From Sphaerospermopsis sp. SIO1G1 (GTDB lineage Bacteria; Cyanobacteriota; Cyanobacteriia; Cyanobacteriales; Nostocaceae), in the NCBI GenBank assembly GCA_010672785.1, contig JAAHFX010000002.1:427268-491267 (forward strand): 64,000 nucleotides of DNA. The letters run 5' to 3'. Shown one piece after another: positions 1 through 8,895 of this stretch. The notes below the pieces were generated by a model, which had not been told where the DNA came from, did not search any database, and saw only the letters and a list, made by a program, of their open reading frames with translations. The position numbers and the translations under genes were made by a program. Position 1 is the first letter of the stretch. The number at the start of each line of letters is the position of its first letter.

Positions 1-189
1 TTGTGATTCGGCTATAAGTGTCTCAAATTTTTTTAGTCTCCGATTTTGATACATTTTGATGCGCTTGATGCACGGGTTTTCAACTATTTTACCCTAAATC
101 CTTGCACTTTTAAGATTTTAAATTGCCCAAAACCATTTACATGTCATGTTTTCACATTTATTCAGCAAACCCTAATTACTAAAAAAACT
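1..189. repeat. Window edge with the end of an agggtttgc-type element
   Basis: No gene is visible here. On the minus strand from about 178 down to 150 the sequence reads TAATTAGGGTTTGCTGAATA, which matches the left end of the element at 49155-49347 and resembles the one at 44551. The element body would run leftwards out of the window, so this may be the end of an insertion sequence or of a MITE of that family. The rest of the stretch is AT-rich and unassigned. Confidence 0.4.
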
Positions 190-355
190 AGGACTTATGC
201 AAAACTCTAAATAGGGGTTGCAGCAAAAAGTCCTTCAGCAAAAAAAAGGGTCATAAAAGGCATAATCGGACAGAGGTTAAGATAAGTTTTCGTTGTTTTC
301 CTGCTAATAAAAAGGTGAGAATTTTCTTTCTGTGTTACTGTCTTTCCGTAAGTCC
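190..355. repeat. Degenerate aggacttacgc-type MITE
   Basis: It is bounded by AGGACTTATGC at the left and GTAAGTCCT at the right, the imperfect terminal inverted repeats of the family found about a dozen times in this window. The interior differs from the other copies and contains a fragment (GGGTTGCAGCAAAAAG) of another repeat, so this looks like a composite or decayed member. Its right end abuts the truncated coding remnant that follows. Confidence 0.45.
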
Positions 356-370
356 TGATTTTTTTCACCA

Positions 371-676
371 GGATTAATAGGTTTAATAATATCATTCAAT
401 CAATTAGCAAATCTTTCTAAAGCCGCTATCATAATTACTTATGAAGAAATTTCTGAGGGAACAGATTTTGTAGCTTGGAAAGATGTTAAAGCAATTAACT
501 ACAAGCATTACAAAAATGGTATGCAGGAACTAGAAATTAAATATTTAAACCATAAATTACAGCGCAAAGAAATATCAATTTATATTGATGATTTAACGGA
601 CTCTTCATCTTCAATTCAATATGCCGCAGATTTAGCGGTATTCAATGGCAATATGGTCATATATATACTGGTTTAA
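371..676 (+). pseudogene. 5'-truncated coding remnant, unknown protein
   Basis: A 101-codon open frame without a plausible start codon runs to TAA at 674-676. It begins with a short hydrophobic run (GLIGLIISF) and continues with ITYEEISEGTDFVAWKDVKA, then a charged, beta-rich looking stretch. The layout (membrane segment, then a compact domain with a W-x-D-V-K motif) recalls bacterial PH-like membrane-anchored domains, but this is only an impression. The 5' end is lost where the repeat at 190-355 ends, which suggests truncation by repeat insertion. It could also be chance coding sequence. Confidence 0.4.
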
Positions 677-760
677 ATTTTAGTTATCATTTATATATTT
701 AACTCTGTGTAAATAAATGGGAATAAGGGCATAGTCAAAAACTACACCCCTAAAATTAAC

Positions 761-2167
761 CTAAAGTTGCTTCACCTCACTAACCAACTTAGCTACCATA
801 TCCTTAGCACTACCAAATAACATAGTCGTCTTATCCTTATAAAACAACTCATTTTGTATTCCAGCAAAACCAGCACTCATACTACGTTTAATCACAATAG
901 TCTGTTTGGCTTTATCAACTTCCAACACAGGCATTCCATAAATTGGACTATTCTTATCACTACGCGCCGCAGGATTAACAACATCATTAGCACCAATCAC
1001 TAACGCTACATCAGCTTGATCAAACTGGGGATTAATATCCTCCATATCATACAACTGTGTATAATCAACATTAGCTTCAGCTAACAACACATTCATATGT
1101 CCTGGCATTCTTCCCGCTACAGGATGGATCGCATATTTCACATCCACACCCAAGCGTTCTAATTGATCTGACAACTCCCGAACACTATGCTGGGCTTGGG
1201 CTACAGCCATTCCATATCCCGGTACAACCACCACAGAACGGGCATATCCTAACATCATTGCTCCCTCTTCAGGATCAATACTGCGGACGGTTTGATCACC
1301 TGTAGTAGCACCACCAGCACCACCACTAGTAGTAGAAACTGAACCAAAAGCACTAAACAGAACACTGAATATAGTTCGGTTCATTCCTTTACACATGATT
1401 TCTGTGAGGATGATACCGGAAGCACCCACCAAAGCACCAGCGATGATTAACATATTGTTCATCACCACAAAACCAGCAGCCGCCGCAGCTATACCAGAGA
1501 GGGAGTTTAACAATGATATTACCACCGGCATATCACCGCCACCGATAGGTAAAACGAACATCACACCCAAAAAGAGGGAGACTCCCACTACCCCTAAAAA
1601 TACTGGGATACTTTCTGGATTTAAGATAAAATAAGCACTGCCAGCAATGTAAGCACTTAACAGTAAGAAGTTAAAGGGTTGTTGTAAGGGAAAGGTAATT
1701 GGTGTCCCGCTGATTAAACCTTGTAATTTTGCAAACGCTAAAAAACTACCTGTTAAAGTGACACCACCAATTAACACATCCAACAACATGGAAATGTTAA
1801 TTTCTAAAGGTATAGATTGACCAGCATCTACTAATCGCCAAAATTCAGCCACAGCAATTAAAGCGGAAGATGCACCACCTAAACCGTTTAGTAAACCTAC
1901 CATTTGTGGCATTTGGGTCATTTGCACTTTGTAAGCAGCAAAAGCACCTATAGCTGAACCAATGGCCAAACCTACCAAAATCATTTGATAGTTTAATACT
2001 TGTTGATCCAGCAATGTGGCAACTACAGCAAATAGCATTCCCACAGCAGCAAGTAAATTACCATTTCTAGCTGTAGCAGGTGAACCTAATTTCTTTAACC
2101 CAAAGATAAATAATGACGCAGCGACTAAATATGTCAACTGTATTCCAGTAGGTAAAAAATCACTCAT
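761..2167 (-). CDS. pntB: NAD(P) transhydrogenase subunit beta
   Basis: This is the membrane and NADP(H)-binding subunit of the proton-translocating transhydrogenase, which couples hydride transfer from NADH to NADP+ to proton movement across the membrane. The 468-residue length is normal for PntB. Residues about 8-285 form eight or nine hydrophobic helices. Residues about 311-468 are the soluble NADP domain, with PGYGMAVAQAQ (316-326), HPVAGRMPGHMNVLLAEA (348-365), GANDVVNPAA (392-401) and KRSMSAGF (427-434). The start codon overlaps the stop of the upstream pntAB by four bases, a sign of translational coupling. It is the last gene of the minus-strand pnt operon. Confidence 0.97.
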   Translation of the reverse strand: MSDFLPTGIQLTYLVAASLFIFGLKKLGSPATARNGNLLAAVGMLFAVVATLLDQQVLNYQMILVGLAIGSAIGAFAAYKVQMTQMPQMVGLLNGLGGASSALIAVAEFWRLVDAGQSIPLEINISMLLDVLIGGVTLTGSFLAFAKLQGLISGTPITFPLQQPFNFLLLSAYIAGSAYFILNPESIPVFLGVVGVSLFLGVMFVLPIGGGDMPVVISLLNSLSGIAAAAAGFVVMNNMLIIAGALVGASGIILTEIMCKGMNRTIFSVLFSAFGSVSTTSGGAGGATTGDQTVRSIDPEEGAMMLGYARSVVVVPGYGMAVAQAQHSVRELSDQLERLGVDVKYAIHPVAGRMPGHMNVLLAEANVDYTQLYDMEDINPQFDQADVALVIGANDVVNPAARSDKNSPIYGMPVLEVDKAKQTIVIKRSMSAGFAGIQNELFYKDKTTMLFGSAKDMVAKLVSEVKQL

Positions 2168-2457
2168 GCTTTACTTTCCTTTTTCTTAAACATTTGCAGC
2201 ATTCTGTCAGTTACTAAAAAACCACCAACAACGTTAACCATTGCTAAGATGACTGCAATTAAACCGAGAATTACAGATAAATTAGTGTTTTTCTCCCCTG
2301 CTGCAAGAATTGCACCAATTACGGAAATGCCGGAAATGGCGTTAGAACCTGACATTAGGGGGGTGTGTAATGTAGGGGGTACTTTGTTAATGACCTCAAA
2401 GCCTATAAATGAGGCTAAAACAAGTACGAATAAAGCCGCTAGTAATGTTTCTGTCAT
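2164..2457 (-). CDS. pntAB: NAD(P) transhydrogenase subunit alpha 2 (membrane part)
   Basis: This is the small membrane segment of the transhydrogenase alpha subunit, encoded separately as usual in cyanobacteria and many alphaproteobacteria. Its 97 residues contain three hydrophobic helices (about 5-22, 35-52 and 61-83) and the conserved PPTLHTPLMSGSNAISGI loop at about 27-44. It follows pntAA after 147 bp of repeat-containing spacer and overlaps pntB by four bases. With PntAA and PntB it makes the complete enzyme. Confidence 0.96.
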   Translation of the reverse strand: MTETLLAALFVLVLASFIGFEVINKVPPTLHTPLMSGSNAISGISVIGAILAAGEKNTNLSVILGLIAVILAMVNVVGGFLVTDRMLQMFKKKESKA

Positions 2458-2484
2458 GTTGATTTTGAGATTTAGATTTTTATG

Positions 2485-2511
2485 TCACGCAGAGACGCAG
2501 AGGCGCAGAGA
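2485..2511. repeat. cacgcagagacgcag dispersed repeat between pnt genes
   Basis: A short repeat built from near-copies of ACGCAGAG lies in the 147-bp spacer between pntAA and pntAB. The same motif appears inside the smc reading frame at about 52322-52345, where it is translated. The spacer ends with an AC-TCTGTG-rich stretch that looks like a partial inverted counterpart. The repeat separates two genes that are otherwise closely co-transcribed. Confidence 0.6.
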
Positions 2512-2604
2512 GAATTGAGAAAACAAATAAAAAATCTCTCTTAAACTTTCTTACCTCTGTTAACTCTGTGACTCTGTGGTTTGTTTCTTTAAAAAGCCTT
2601 GAAA

Positions 2605-3759
2605 CTAAACCGCTACAGTTTGCAAAGCATCCTTAACTCTCTGGTTTCTAATTTCTCCACCATGAGTAACACAAGCTGCATCAACAATGTCATCTTCAAA
2701 GTTGACTTGTAGTTCTTTGTCTTTAATAATCAACTGCATTAAAGATGTGATATTTTTGGCATACAGTTGACTAGCGTGGACTGGCATGGATGAAGGTAGG
2801 TTTATTGGTCCAATTATGGTGACACCGTTGTAAATAATATCTTTACCTGCTTCTGTACAAGCACAGTTTCCACCTTGTTCTGCGGCTAAGTCTACTATGA
2901 CTGAACCCGGTTTCATGGCTTTTACCATTTCTTCTGTTACCAGTAAGGGAGCTTTTCTTCCTGGTACTTGGGCGGTAGTGATGACTGCATCAGCATTTTT
3001 GACGACTTGGGCTACTAATTCTTGAGTGCGTTTTTTACTATCTTCAGAAATTTCTTTAGCGTAACCACCTGCTGCTGTGGTTTCTTCTTCTAGTTTGACT
3101 TCGACGAATTTCGCTCCCAAACTCTGTACTTCTTCTTTCACAGCAGGGCGAATATCAAATGCCTCTACCATTGCTCCTAGTCTACGGGCTGTGGCGATCG
3201 CCTGTAAACCTGCTACCCCAGCACCCATAATAAATACTTTGGCTGGGCGAATTGTACCCGCTGCTGTGGTTAACATGGGGAAGTATTTGGGTAATGCTGC
3301 TGCTGCTAAAAGTACAGTTTTATACCCTGCTAATGATGCTTGGGAAGATAAAGCATCCATACTTTGGGCCCTGGTTGTACGGGGGATCAATTCCATACTC
3401 AAGGCTGTAATTTGCTTATCTGCCAGTTGTTTGGCAATGATAGGATTACCTAAAGGGTTGAGAAAGCTAATTAAAACTGATCCGGGTTTGAGTAAGTCAA
3501 CTTCAGAACTGCCATTTTCTCTTTCTTGGGGAGGGCTAACTTTCAGTAATATATCCGCTTCTCCCCATAATTTAGCAGTATCATTAACTACTATAGCTCC
3601 GGCAGCTTCATAATCTGCGTCGGTAAAATATGCTTTTTCTCCTGCCCCACTTTCTACGTAAATTTCCAGTCCTTGTTTGACTAATTTAGCTACTGTGTCA
3701 GGTATCAATGATACGCGACGTTCGCTCACTTCTATTTCTTTCGCAACTGCTATTTTCAT
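2605..3759 (-). CDS. pntAA: NAD(P) transhydrogenase subunit alpha 1 (NAD-binding)
   Basis: This is the soluble NAD(H)-binding part of the transhydrogenase. Its 384 residues match the short alpha-1 form that lacks membrane helices. The alanine dehydrogenase/PNT N-terminal domain carries RAQSMDALSSQASLAGYK (130-147), which is the family signature. The Rossmann fold carries GAGVAG (179-184) with an acidic residue at the end of the second strand (about D202). It is the first gene of the minus-strand pnt operon, and the 860-bp region upstream should hold the promoter. Confidence 0.97.
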   Translation of the reverse strand: MKIAVAKEIEVSERRVSLIPDTVAKLVKQGLEIYVESGAGEKAYFTDADYEAAGAIVVNDTAKLWGEADILLKVSPPQERENGSSEVDLLKPGSVLISFLNPLGNPIIAKQLADKQITALSMELIPRTTRAQSMDALSSQASLAGYKTVLLAAAALPKYFPMLTTAAGTIRPAKVFIMGAGVAGLQAIATARRLGAMVEAFDIRPAVKEEVQSLGAKFVEVKLEEETTAAGGYAKEISEDSKKRTQELVAQVVKNADAVITTAQVPGRKAPLLVTEEMVKAMKPGSVIVDLAAEQGGNCACTEAGKDIIYNGVTIIGPINLPSSMPVHASQLYAKNITSLMQLIIKDKELQVNFEDDIVDAACVTHGGEIRNQRVKDALQTVAV

Positions 3760-4620
3760 GAAATCTCCTCAAGATGAATATAAGATTATTTGCTAACCTT
3801 TGTTTAACAAGATTCTGGATAAATTTTCATAAGTAGATTAAACTTTTTACATCAAGATCAAGGTCTTAAATTACAATTGTTTACTTCTATTCAGTGATGA
3901 CTTTAATTTCTACCCCATAATTTTTAGGTTTATAGAATTTCTTGATTCTGATAAACTGGATTTTGACTATCCAAAAATTACTAATTTAGGTAATCACTAC
4001 ATATGTTAAGTTAAATTTTTGCTAATACCTATATCTCTTCAGATTATTTTTGGGATTGCTTGGCGATTTTTTTGGCATTCTGTTAGCTTTTTACTTAAGC
4101 TAGTGTGTATATGATTTTGAACATTATCGCATTTGGGATATAACTCTCAGGCTCTCTGGAATCAAGACTTTTGAATTAATACAGTATCTTTACTTACCAC
4201 TGCACATTTTTTGGTGTTACTGATTTTCAATAGTATTTGCAAAACTAATTCTAATTTTATGTGATTAATTGACTACTAGCAAAAATGTTTACAATACTTC
4301 TAGTAAACAGGAAATAAACAAATTAATGTATATTTCATTAGATTAGGAAACGCTACAAAATGTATGAGGATGAATTATTGACACACAGTTGAAAAATTCG
4401 ATTACTACACTTTTCTGATTGTGAAAATATATCAATCTAATATTAAAACTTAATTTTAGGATCACACTGAGAGGCATAATTCAGATTTTAGCTATAAGAG
4501 GCACTTTGATATTAATTTTTCGTCTAGTATCCGACATATGGTAGTAAAGTTAAGTTAAATATATTAACAAGACTGTTACTTAAGAATACACAGATAAAAT
4601 TTTTCAGAGGAAGACTAACT
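3760..4620. other. 861-bp intergenic region between divergent genes
   Basis: This AT-rich region separates the divergent pntAA and DUF2808 genes and must hold both promoters. I see no open frame with coding character, no RNA gene and no member of the dispersed repeat families. A purine-rich AGAGGAAG at about 4607-4614 is a plausible ribosome binding site for the DUF2808 gene. Confidence 0.6.
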
Positions 4621-5127
4621 ATGCGACGTTTAATTTCTGCTTTAGCGGTAACTGGTTGTTTAATGACAAGTTTCCCATCTATAGTTTTAGCAAATCAAGG
4701 TTTTACTTTGTGGAGTGGTGTGAAAAGGGAAAATCAGTTACCCGCACATATGCAATTTGGTGGTAATAGATATTCCACAGATAGATATGTATTAACAATA
4801 CCTGCGAAGAAGATGAAGTTAGCAGTTGCACAATTCGCTATTACCTATCCAGAATACTACGATGGTACTTTTGACGAAAACAAAATTGAAGTTCGGGTTA
4901 AAGGTAAGAGTTTGCCTTTAAGTGAAGTAAAATGGAATAAAGCAGGTAACATCATTGAAATTTTTCCAGAAGAACCCGTACCAGCTGGTAACACCGTGGA
5001 GTTAGTGTTCTCAAACGTGCAAAATCCACCTTTTGGAGGAATGTACTATTTTAACTGTCAAATTCTTTCACCAGGGGATTTACCATTATTGCGTTATTTA
5101 GGATCTTGGGTACTGAGTATTGATTAA
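4621..5127 (+). CDS. DUF2808 secreted protein
   Basis: This 168-residue protein has a signal peptide (hydrophobic stretch about residues 6-24, likely cut after VLA), so it should act in the periplasm or outer envelope. The mature part is a single DUF2808 domain, a family almost restricted to cyanobacteria, with the typical opening GFTLWSGVKRENQLP, a YPEYYDG segment near residue 78 and a C-terminal NPPFGGMYYFNCQI motif. The function is unknown. It stands alone, 139 bp before rpmH, and is probably transcribed from its own promoter. Confidence 0.85.
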   Translation: MRRLISALAVTGCLMTSFPSIVLANQGFTLWSGVKRENQLPAHMQFGGNRYSTDRYVLTIPAKKMKLAVAQFAITYPEYYDGTFDENKIEVRVKGKSLPLSEVKWNKAGNIIEIFPEEPVPAGNTVELVFSNVQNPPFGGMYYFNCQILSPGDLPLLRYLGSWVLSID

Positions 5128-5266
5128 TCAGTTAACAATTATCAGTTACTAGTAAATGAGGATTTGGAAATTGAAAAACTCAATCCAGAAAGGTGTTCTT
5201 ATTGCTTGTAAAGTGGTAAAATAACAGATTGTGACTTTTTATCAAAATCTCTAACGGACAATAATT

Positions 5267-5401
5267 ATGAAGAGAACTTTGGGCGGTACTTGTCGTAAAA
5301 GAAAGAGAACTTCTGGTTTTCGAGCGAGAATGCGGACACCAGACGGTAGAAACGTAATTAGAGCTAGAAGAAAAAAAGGTCGTCATCGTTTAAGTGTTTA
5401 G
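5267..5401 (+). CDS. rpmH: 50S ribosomal protein L34
   Basis: The 44-residue basic protein begins [20 protein letters not shown] and ends KKGRHRLSV, the full-length L34 pattern. Almost a third of the residues are arginine or lysine, as expected for a small rRNA-binding protein at the base of the large subunit. It heads the conserved rpmH-rnpA-yidC-khpB cluster and lies 21 bp before rnpA, so the two are almost certainly co-transcribed. The opposite strand is also open here but has no coding character. Confidence 0.97.
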   Translation: MKRTLGGTCRKRKRTSGFRARMRTPDGRNVIRARRKKGRHRLSV

Positions 5402-5422
5402 GCATCCAGCAAAAGAGTAGCT

Positions 5423-5845
5423 GTGGCTTTGCCCAAAGCATATAGATTAAAATCCCGCAAAGACTTCCAAGCGGTTTTCCGTGAAGGAATTCGGTGTCAT
5501 AGCTCTCATTTCACCTTGAGAGCTTTAAGGCCGTCATATCCACAAAAAGTGGATGGAAATGACGAAGTGAACACAGAAAAATCAACTAACGAACATAAAC
5601 TCACTGAAACGAAAATTGGTGTTTCTGTAAGTACGAAAGTAAGTAAAAGAGCAGTAGTTCGTAATCGCCTCAAAAGACAAATCACGGCAGCATTGTATCA
5701 AATACTGCCCAAATTATCAGGTGGATGGCGATTAGTAGTGATTGTAAAACCAAAGACAGCAGAATCTGAGTGCGTAAGCCAACAATTTCTGCAAGAATTA
5801 GAGCAGTTGTTGGTAAAAGCAGAGGTAATAAATGGGTATTCGTGA
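5423..5845 (+). CDS. rnpA: Ribonuclease P protein component
   Basis: This is the protein subunit of RNase P, which helps the catalytic RNA mature tRNA 5' ends. Its 140 residues include the N-terminal YRLKSRKDFQAVFREG and the RNR signature region SKRAVVRNRLKRQ at about residues 75-87. The middle (about 39-66) is a low-complexity charged insertion common in cyanobacterial RnpA. The start is GTG, giving MALPKAYRLKSRKDF. The last 14 bases overlap the next gene, suggesting translational coupling. Confidence 0.95.
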   Translation: MALPKAYRLKSRKDFQAVFREGIRCHSSHFTLRALRPSYPQKVDGNDEVNTEKSTNEHKLTETKIGVSVSTKVSKRAVVRNRLKRQITAALYQILPKLSGGWRLVVIVKPKTAESECVSQQFLQELEQLLVKAEVINGYS

Positions 5846-6221
5846 AGAAATTTACTATGAAGGCGGCCCTCATATTGGTGACTTGATTCTCAATACATTG
5901 ATTGGGCTAACAGTAGTGGGTTTACCATTAACCGTTGGGGCGATAGTAAGAGCCTTGTGGTTGCGTTTTCGGATCACTGATCGGCGTATTTCCGTCATGG
6001 GCGGTTGGTTAGGACGCGATCGCTCTGATGTCATATATTCAGAAATAGTCAACGTGGTAAAAGTTCCCCGTGGGGTAGGTTTGTGGGGAGATATGGTACT
6101 CACCCTGAGAAACGGTAGTCGTTTAGAAATGCGAGCTGTTCCCAATTTCAGAGAAACCTATGACTACATCAGTGAAAAAATTGCTGCCAAAAATCCCCAA
6201 TACAGTGCTGCTCAAAAGTAG
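5832..6221 (+). CDS. PH domain-containing membrane protein
   Basis: A 129-residue protein with a hydrophobic segment at about residues 12-38, followed by a bacterial PH-like domain (bPH_2/DUF304 type) that starts FRITDRRISVMGGWLGRDRSDVIY. The pattern fits a small membrane-anchored protein with a cytoplasmic PH fold. Its place between rnpA and yidC is conserved in many cyanobacteria, which hints at a role in envelope or membrane-protein assembly, but no function is established. It starts inside the end of rnpA. Confidence 0.85.
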   Translation: MGIREEIYYEGGPHIGDLILNTLIGLTVVGLPLTVGAIVRALWLRFRITDRRISVMGGWLGRDRSDVIYSEIVNVVKVPRGVGLWGDMVLTLRNGSRLEMRAVPNFRETYDYISEKIAAKNPQYSAAQK

Positions 6222-6235
6222 TCATTTTATAAACT

Positions 6236-6460
6236 GTGAATATCAACAGCCATCAAAATTGGCAATATGGGGATTCAGATAACTGCTTAGTAGTCAAACT
6301 GAGGAGTTTTAGGAGTCAGGAGTCAAAATTAATATTTTTCTCCCCATCTCCTCACCTACCCATCTCCCATCGTGCGGCTATCCGTAGCAAAGTTGAGTCG
6401 CTAATAAATCACGATTTAGATAAATTAGATTCAGTTCAGTTAACAGTACCTCTAGGTTAA
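6236..6460 (+). CDS. Doubtful small reading frame before yidC
   Basis: A 74-codon frame with a GTG start fills most of the gap between the PH-domain gene and yidC. Its centre, about 6300-6380, is made of the repeat-like text GGAGTCAGGAGTC and CCCATCTCCTCACC, so that part is not ordinary coding sequence. The two flanks (start [16 protein letters not shown], end [14 protein letters not shown]) look more protein-like, and a small gene invaded by repeat DNA is possible. I recognise no family. Confidence 0.25.
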   Translation: MNINSHQNWQYGDSDNCLVVKLRSFRSQESKLIFFSPSPHLPISHRAAIRSKVESLINHDLDKLDSVQLTVPLG

Positions 6461-6470
6461 ATTCAGAATA

Positions 6471-7622
6471 ATGGACTTTGGTATCGGGTTTCTCTCGAAC
6501 AACTTAATGTTGCCAATCATAGACTTCTTCTATGGTATTTTCCCTAGCTATGGATTGGCGATTGTTGCTCTGACATTAATTATCCGCTTTGCACTTTATC
6601 CTTTAAGTGCAGGTTCAATCCGTAGTATGCGAAGAATGCGAATTGTCCAACCCCTAATGCAAAAACGGATGGCGGAAGTCAAAGAACGCCATAAAGACAA
6701 TCCGCAGAAGCAGCAAGAAGAAATGATGAATGTGCAAAAGGAGTTTGGTAATCCCCTAGCTGGATGCTTGCCTCTATTGCTACAAATGCCTGTTTTATTG
6801 GCCTTGTTTGCCACACTCAGGGGTTCACCATTTGCAGGTGTTAACTACTCAGTTAACTTGCAAATTTTCCCATCTGAACAAATAGAGCGCATCCAACCCC
6901 AAGCCTTTGCGACTTCTCCCCAAAATATTTACATTGCAGATAGCGATCACACCAAAATTACTGCCATCCTTCCTGGTGGTAACAAATTGGCAGTGGGAGA
7001 AAAAACAAAAATCCAGTATCAAACGCTAGAAGGTAAACCCTTAGATGCTTTAGCAGCAGAACATCCAGAAACCAAGTTAACTCCTGCATGGAAAATCATG
7101 AAAGGAGAAGACAGGATCAAAATTGATGATCAAGGGAATATAGAAGCCCTACAGCCAGGAGATGTCACCATTCAAGGAACTATCCCTGGGTTAGCCGCCG
7201 ACAAAGGATTCTTGTTTATTAACGCCTTGGGTAGAGTAGGTGCTATTGATCCTGATGGAGCAGTAAACTGGGATATTGTCATCATGATTGCTTTCTTCGG
7301 TATTAGTCTTTATGTCAGCCAAATGCTGTCAGGGCAGAATTCCGGTGGTGGTAATCCTCAACAAGAAACAGTCAATAAAATTACTCCGGTGATCTTTTCT
7401 GGGATGTTTTTGTTTTTCCCATTACCAGCAGGTGTATTGATGTACATGGTAATTGGTAACGTTTTCCAAACTCTGCAAACCTACATCCTTTCTCGTGAAC
7501 CTCTCTCTGAAGAACTGCAAAAAATTGTAGATATGCAAGAGAAAGAAAAACAAGCAGCAACCGGAGACGTGAAAACATTACCCTTTGAACCAAAAAGTTC
7601 CAAGAAGAAAGCTACAGGTTGA
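6471..7622 (+). CDS. yidC: Membrane protein insertase YidC/Oxa1
   Basis: YidC inserts and folds proteins in the plasma and thylakoid membranes, alone or with SecYEG. The 383-residue protein has the Oxa1 core in two parts: helices at about residues 10-45 with the conserved groove arginine (R39 in [12 protein letters not shown]), a basic cytoplasmic loop, the motif [16 protein letters not shown] near residues 100-115, then a long extracytoplasmic insert (about 125-255) typical of cyanobacteria, and C-terminal helices from about 265. The tail is basic (KSSKKKATG). Its stop overlaps the start of khpB. Confidence 0.96.
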   Translation: MDFGIGFLSNNLMLPIIDFFYGIFPSYGLAIVALTLIIRFALYPLSAGSIRSMRRMRIVQPLMQKRMAEVKERHKDNPQKQQEEMMNVQKEFGNPLAGCLPLLLQMPVLLALFATLRGSPFAGVNYSVNLQIFPSEQIERIQPQAFATSPQNIYIADSDHTKITAILPGGNKLAVGEKTKIQYQTLEGKPLDALAAEHPETKLTPAWKIMKGEDRIKIDDQGNIEALQPGDVTIQGTIPGLAADKGFLFINALGRVGAIDPDGAVNWDIVIMIAFFGISLYVSQMLSGQNSGGGNPQQETVNKITPVIFSGMFLFFPLPAGVLMYMVIGNVFQTLQTYILSREPLSEELQKIVDMQEKEKQAATGDVKTLPFEPKSSKKKATG

Positions 7623-8158
7623 TGATGAGTGATATAAATACGCAGCGTGGTGAAAAATGGTTAAAACAACTGCTGCAACTTTCTGGTGTATCCACAGATG
7701 TACATAGCAAATCTGAATCAGATCCAGGGATTGGAGCAGATTCCCAAGAACAAAACAGTTGCTGGTTGATTATTGATGACACTCAATTGATGCCAGAGCA
7801 GATTAGAACTTTGATTGGTGCTAATGGTTCAGTATTGGATGCTATACAATATTTGGCTAATTCCGTGCTGAACGTCTACCACACAGAAGAGGATCAGGGA
7901 TCTTACACCATTGAGTTGAATAACTACCGCCTGAGAAGACAGGCAGAAATCACCACTTTAGTCAGAACGGCAGTTCAAGAAGTGCGTTTTTCTGGTAGAG
8001 AAGTAGAAATGAAGTCTTTAAGTTCTTTTGAGCGGCGACAAGTACATAGCTTTTTGAAAGAATTTCCTGATCTACAAACTTTCAGCCGTGGAAAAGAACC
8101 TCATCGTAATCTAGTAGTTCGGCCAGCCACAGAACCACCAACTGATCCTGGCTATTAG
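7619..8158 (+). CDS. khpB: R3H/KH RNA-binding protein KhpB (Jag)
   Basis: The 179-residue protein has a divergent KH-like domain (about 45-110, with [17 protein letters not shown] as the GxxG-type loop) and an R3H domain (about 115-170, with [12 protein letters not shown]). It is the single-stranded nucleic-acid binder that follows yidC in very many bacteria and forms a KhpA/KhpB RNA-chaperone pair in firmicutes. It lacks the N-terminal Jag-N domain of firmicute versions, as is usual in cyanobacteria. It overlaps yidC by four bases, so it is in the same transcript. Confidence 0.92.
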   Translation: MMMSDINTQRGEKWLKQLLQLSGVSTDVHSKSESDPGIGADSQEQNSCWLIIDDTQLMPEQIRTLIGANGSVLDAIQYLANSVLNVYHTEEDQGSYTIELNNYRLRRQAEITTLVRTAVQEVRFSGREVEMKSLSSFERRQVHSFLKEFPDLQTFSRGKEPHRNLVVRPATEPPTDPGY

Positions 8159-8205
8159 GTTACAATCAAGGACAAGCATTTAGCTATTTCTCACCAGAAC
8201 ATCCT

Positions 8206-8715
8206 ATGGACGCTATTTTTATTCCGCAGCTAACTAAAGCCCCGGAGCGGACAGAGGAATTTCAAGTTAATGAGTCTCTGCCTGGTTTGGAAACTTTAAC
8301 CCCTGTACGCGGCACTGTCTGCGTCAAACACCAGGGTAATTATCTAGAGATTTCCGGCCAGGCAGAAACAATTATTACTTGTACCTGTAACCGTTGTTTG
8401 CAACAATATAATCAGCGTTTGGCTGTCAACACTACAGAAATTATTTGGTTAGATGCCAATGCTGATCAATTAGAGGACTTACCTTTAGAAAGAGAAGTAC
8501 CTATAGAAGATTTAGTGGAAACAGTTTCACCTGATGGTTATTTTTACCCCAGTGAATGGTTATATGAACAAATTTGTTTAGCTATTCCTCAAAGTCAATT
8601 GTGCGATCGCAATTGTTCAGGAATATTAAACACTAATGCTAATGGTGCTGAGGATATTGTTGATAGTCGTTGGGCTGCTTTAAAAAGTTTGAAAAATCAA
8701 CTACCTGAAGTTTAA
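8206..8715 (+). CDS. yceD: YceD family protein (DUF177)
   Basis: YceD/DUF177 proteins are linked to 23S rRNA and L32 accumulation in bacteria and chloroplasts. The 169-residue protein has the family's central CTCNRCLQQY motif (C59, C61, C64) and a later cluster (C124, C133, C137), a layout that would suit metal binding. Residues about 91-108 are the acidic VPIEDLVETVSP segment typical of the family. It lies 47 bp after khpB and closes the cluster. In many bacteria this gene precedes rpmF, which is not found here. Confidence 0.88.
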   Translation: MDAIFIPQLTKAPERTEEFQVNESLPGLETLTPVRGTVCVKHQGNYLEISGQAETIITCTCNRCLQQYNQRLAVNTTEIIWLDANADQLEDLPLEREVPIEDLVETVSPDGYFYPSEWLYEQICLAIPQSQLCDRNCSGILNTNANGAEDIVDSRWAALKSLKNQLPEV

Positions 8716-8792
8716 TCGTCAGGAGGTAGAAGATAAGTGTTTCTCCATATCTCTATACCCACCAGATCATAAATTCTCTATCTCATAGATTA

Positions 8793-8837
8793 ATTCCGTT
8801 AAAACGGAATACTACAAAGGAACTTAATTTCCTTGTG
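8793..8837. terminator. Two hairpins between convergent genes
   Basis: ATTCCGTTAAAACGGAAT at 8793-8810 is a perfect palindrome around a short loop. It is followed by a second, imperfect stem (ACAAAGGAA with TTTCCTTGT) at about 8813-8837. They lie between yceD (plus) and the phosphoesterase (minus), where a two-way terminator is expected. No clear T-run follows, so intrinsic termination is only a suggestion. Confidence 0.35.
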
Positions 8838-8895
8838 GGATAGAGTTGGAGATTCTACAAAATAAATACGTATTCAAATTAAATTATTTGAAATT

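Noticed and set aside
5180..5386. 68-codon minus-strand frame over rpmH
   Set aside because: It is the antisense of the L34 gene and has a serine-rich, non-natural composition.
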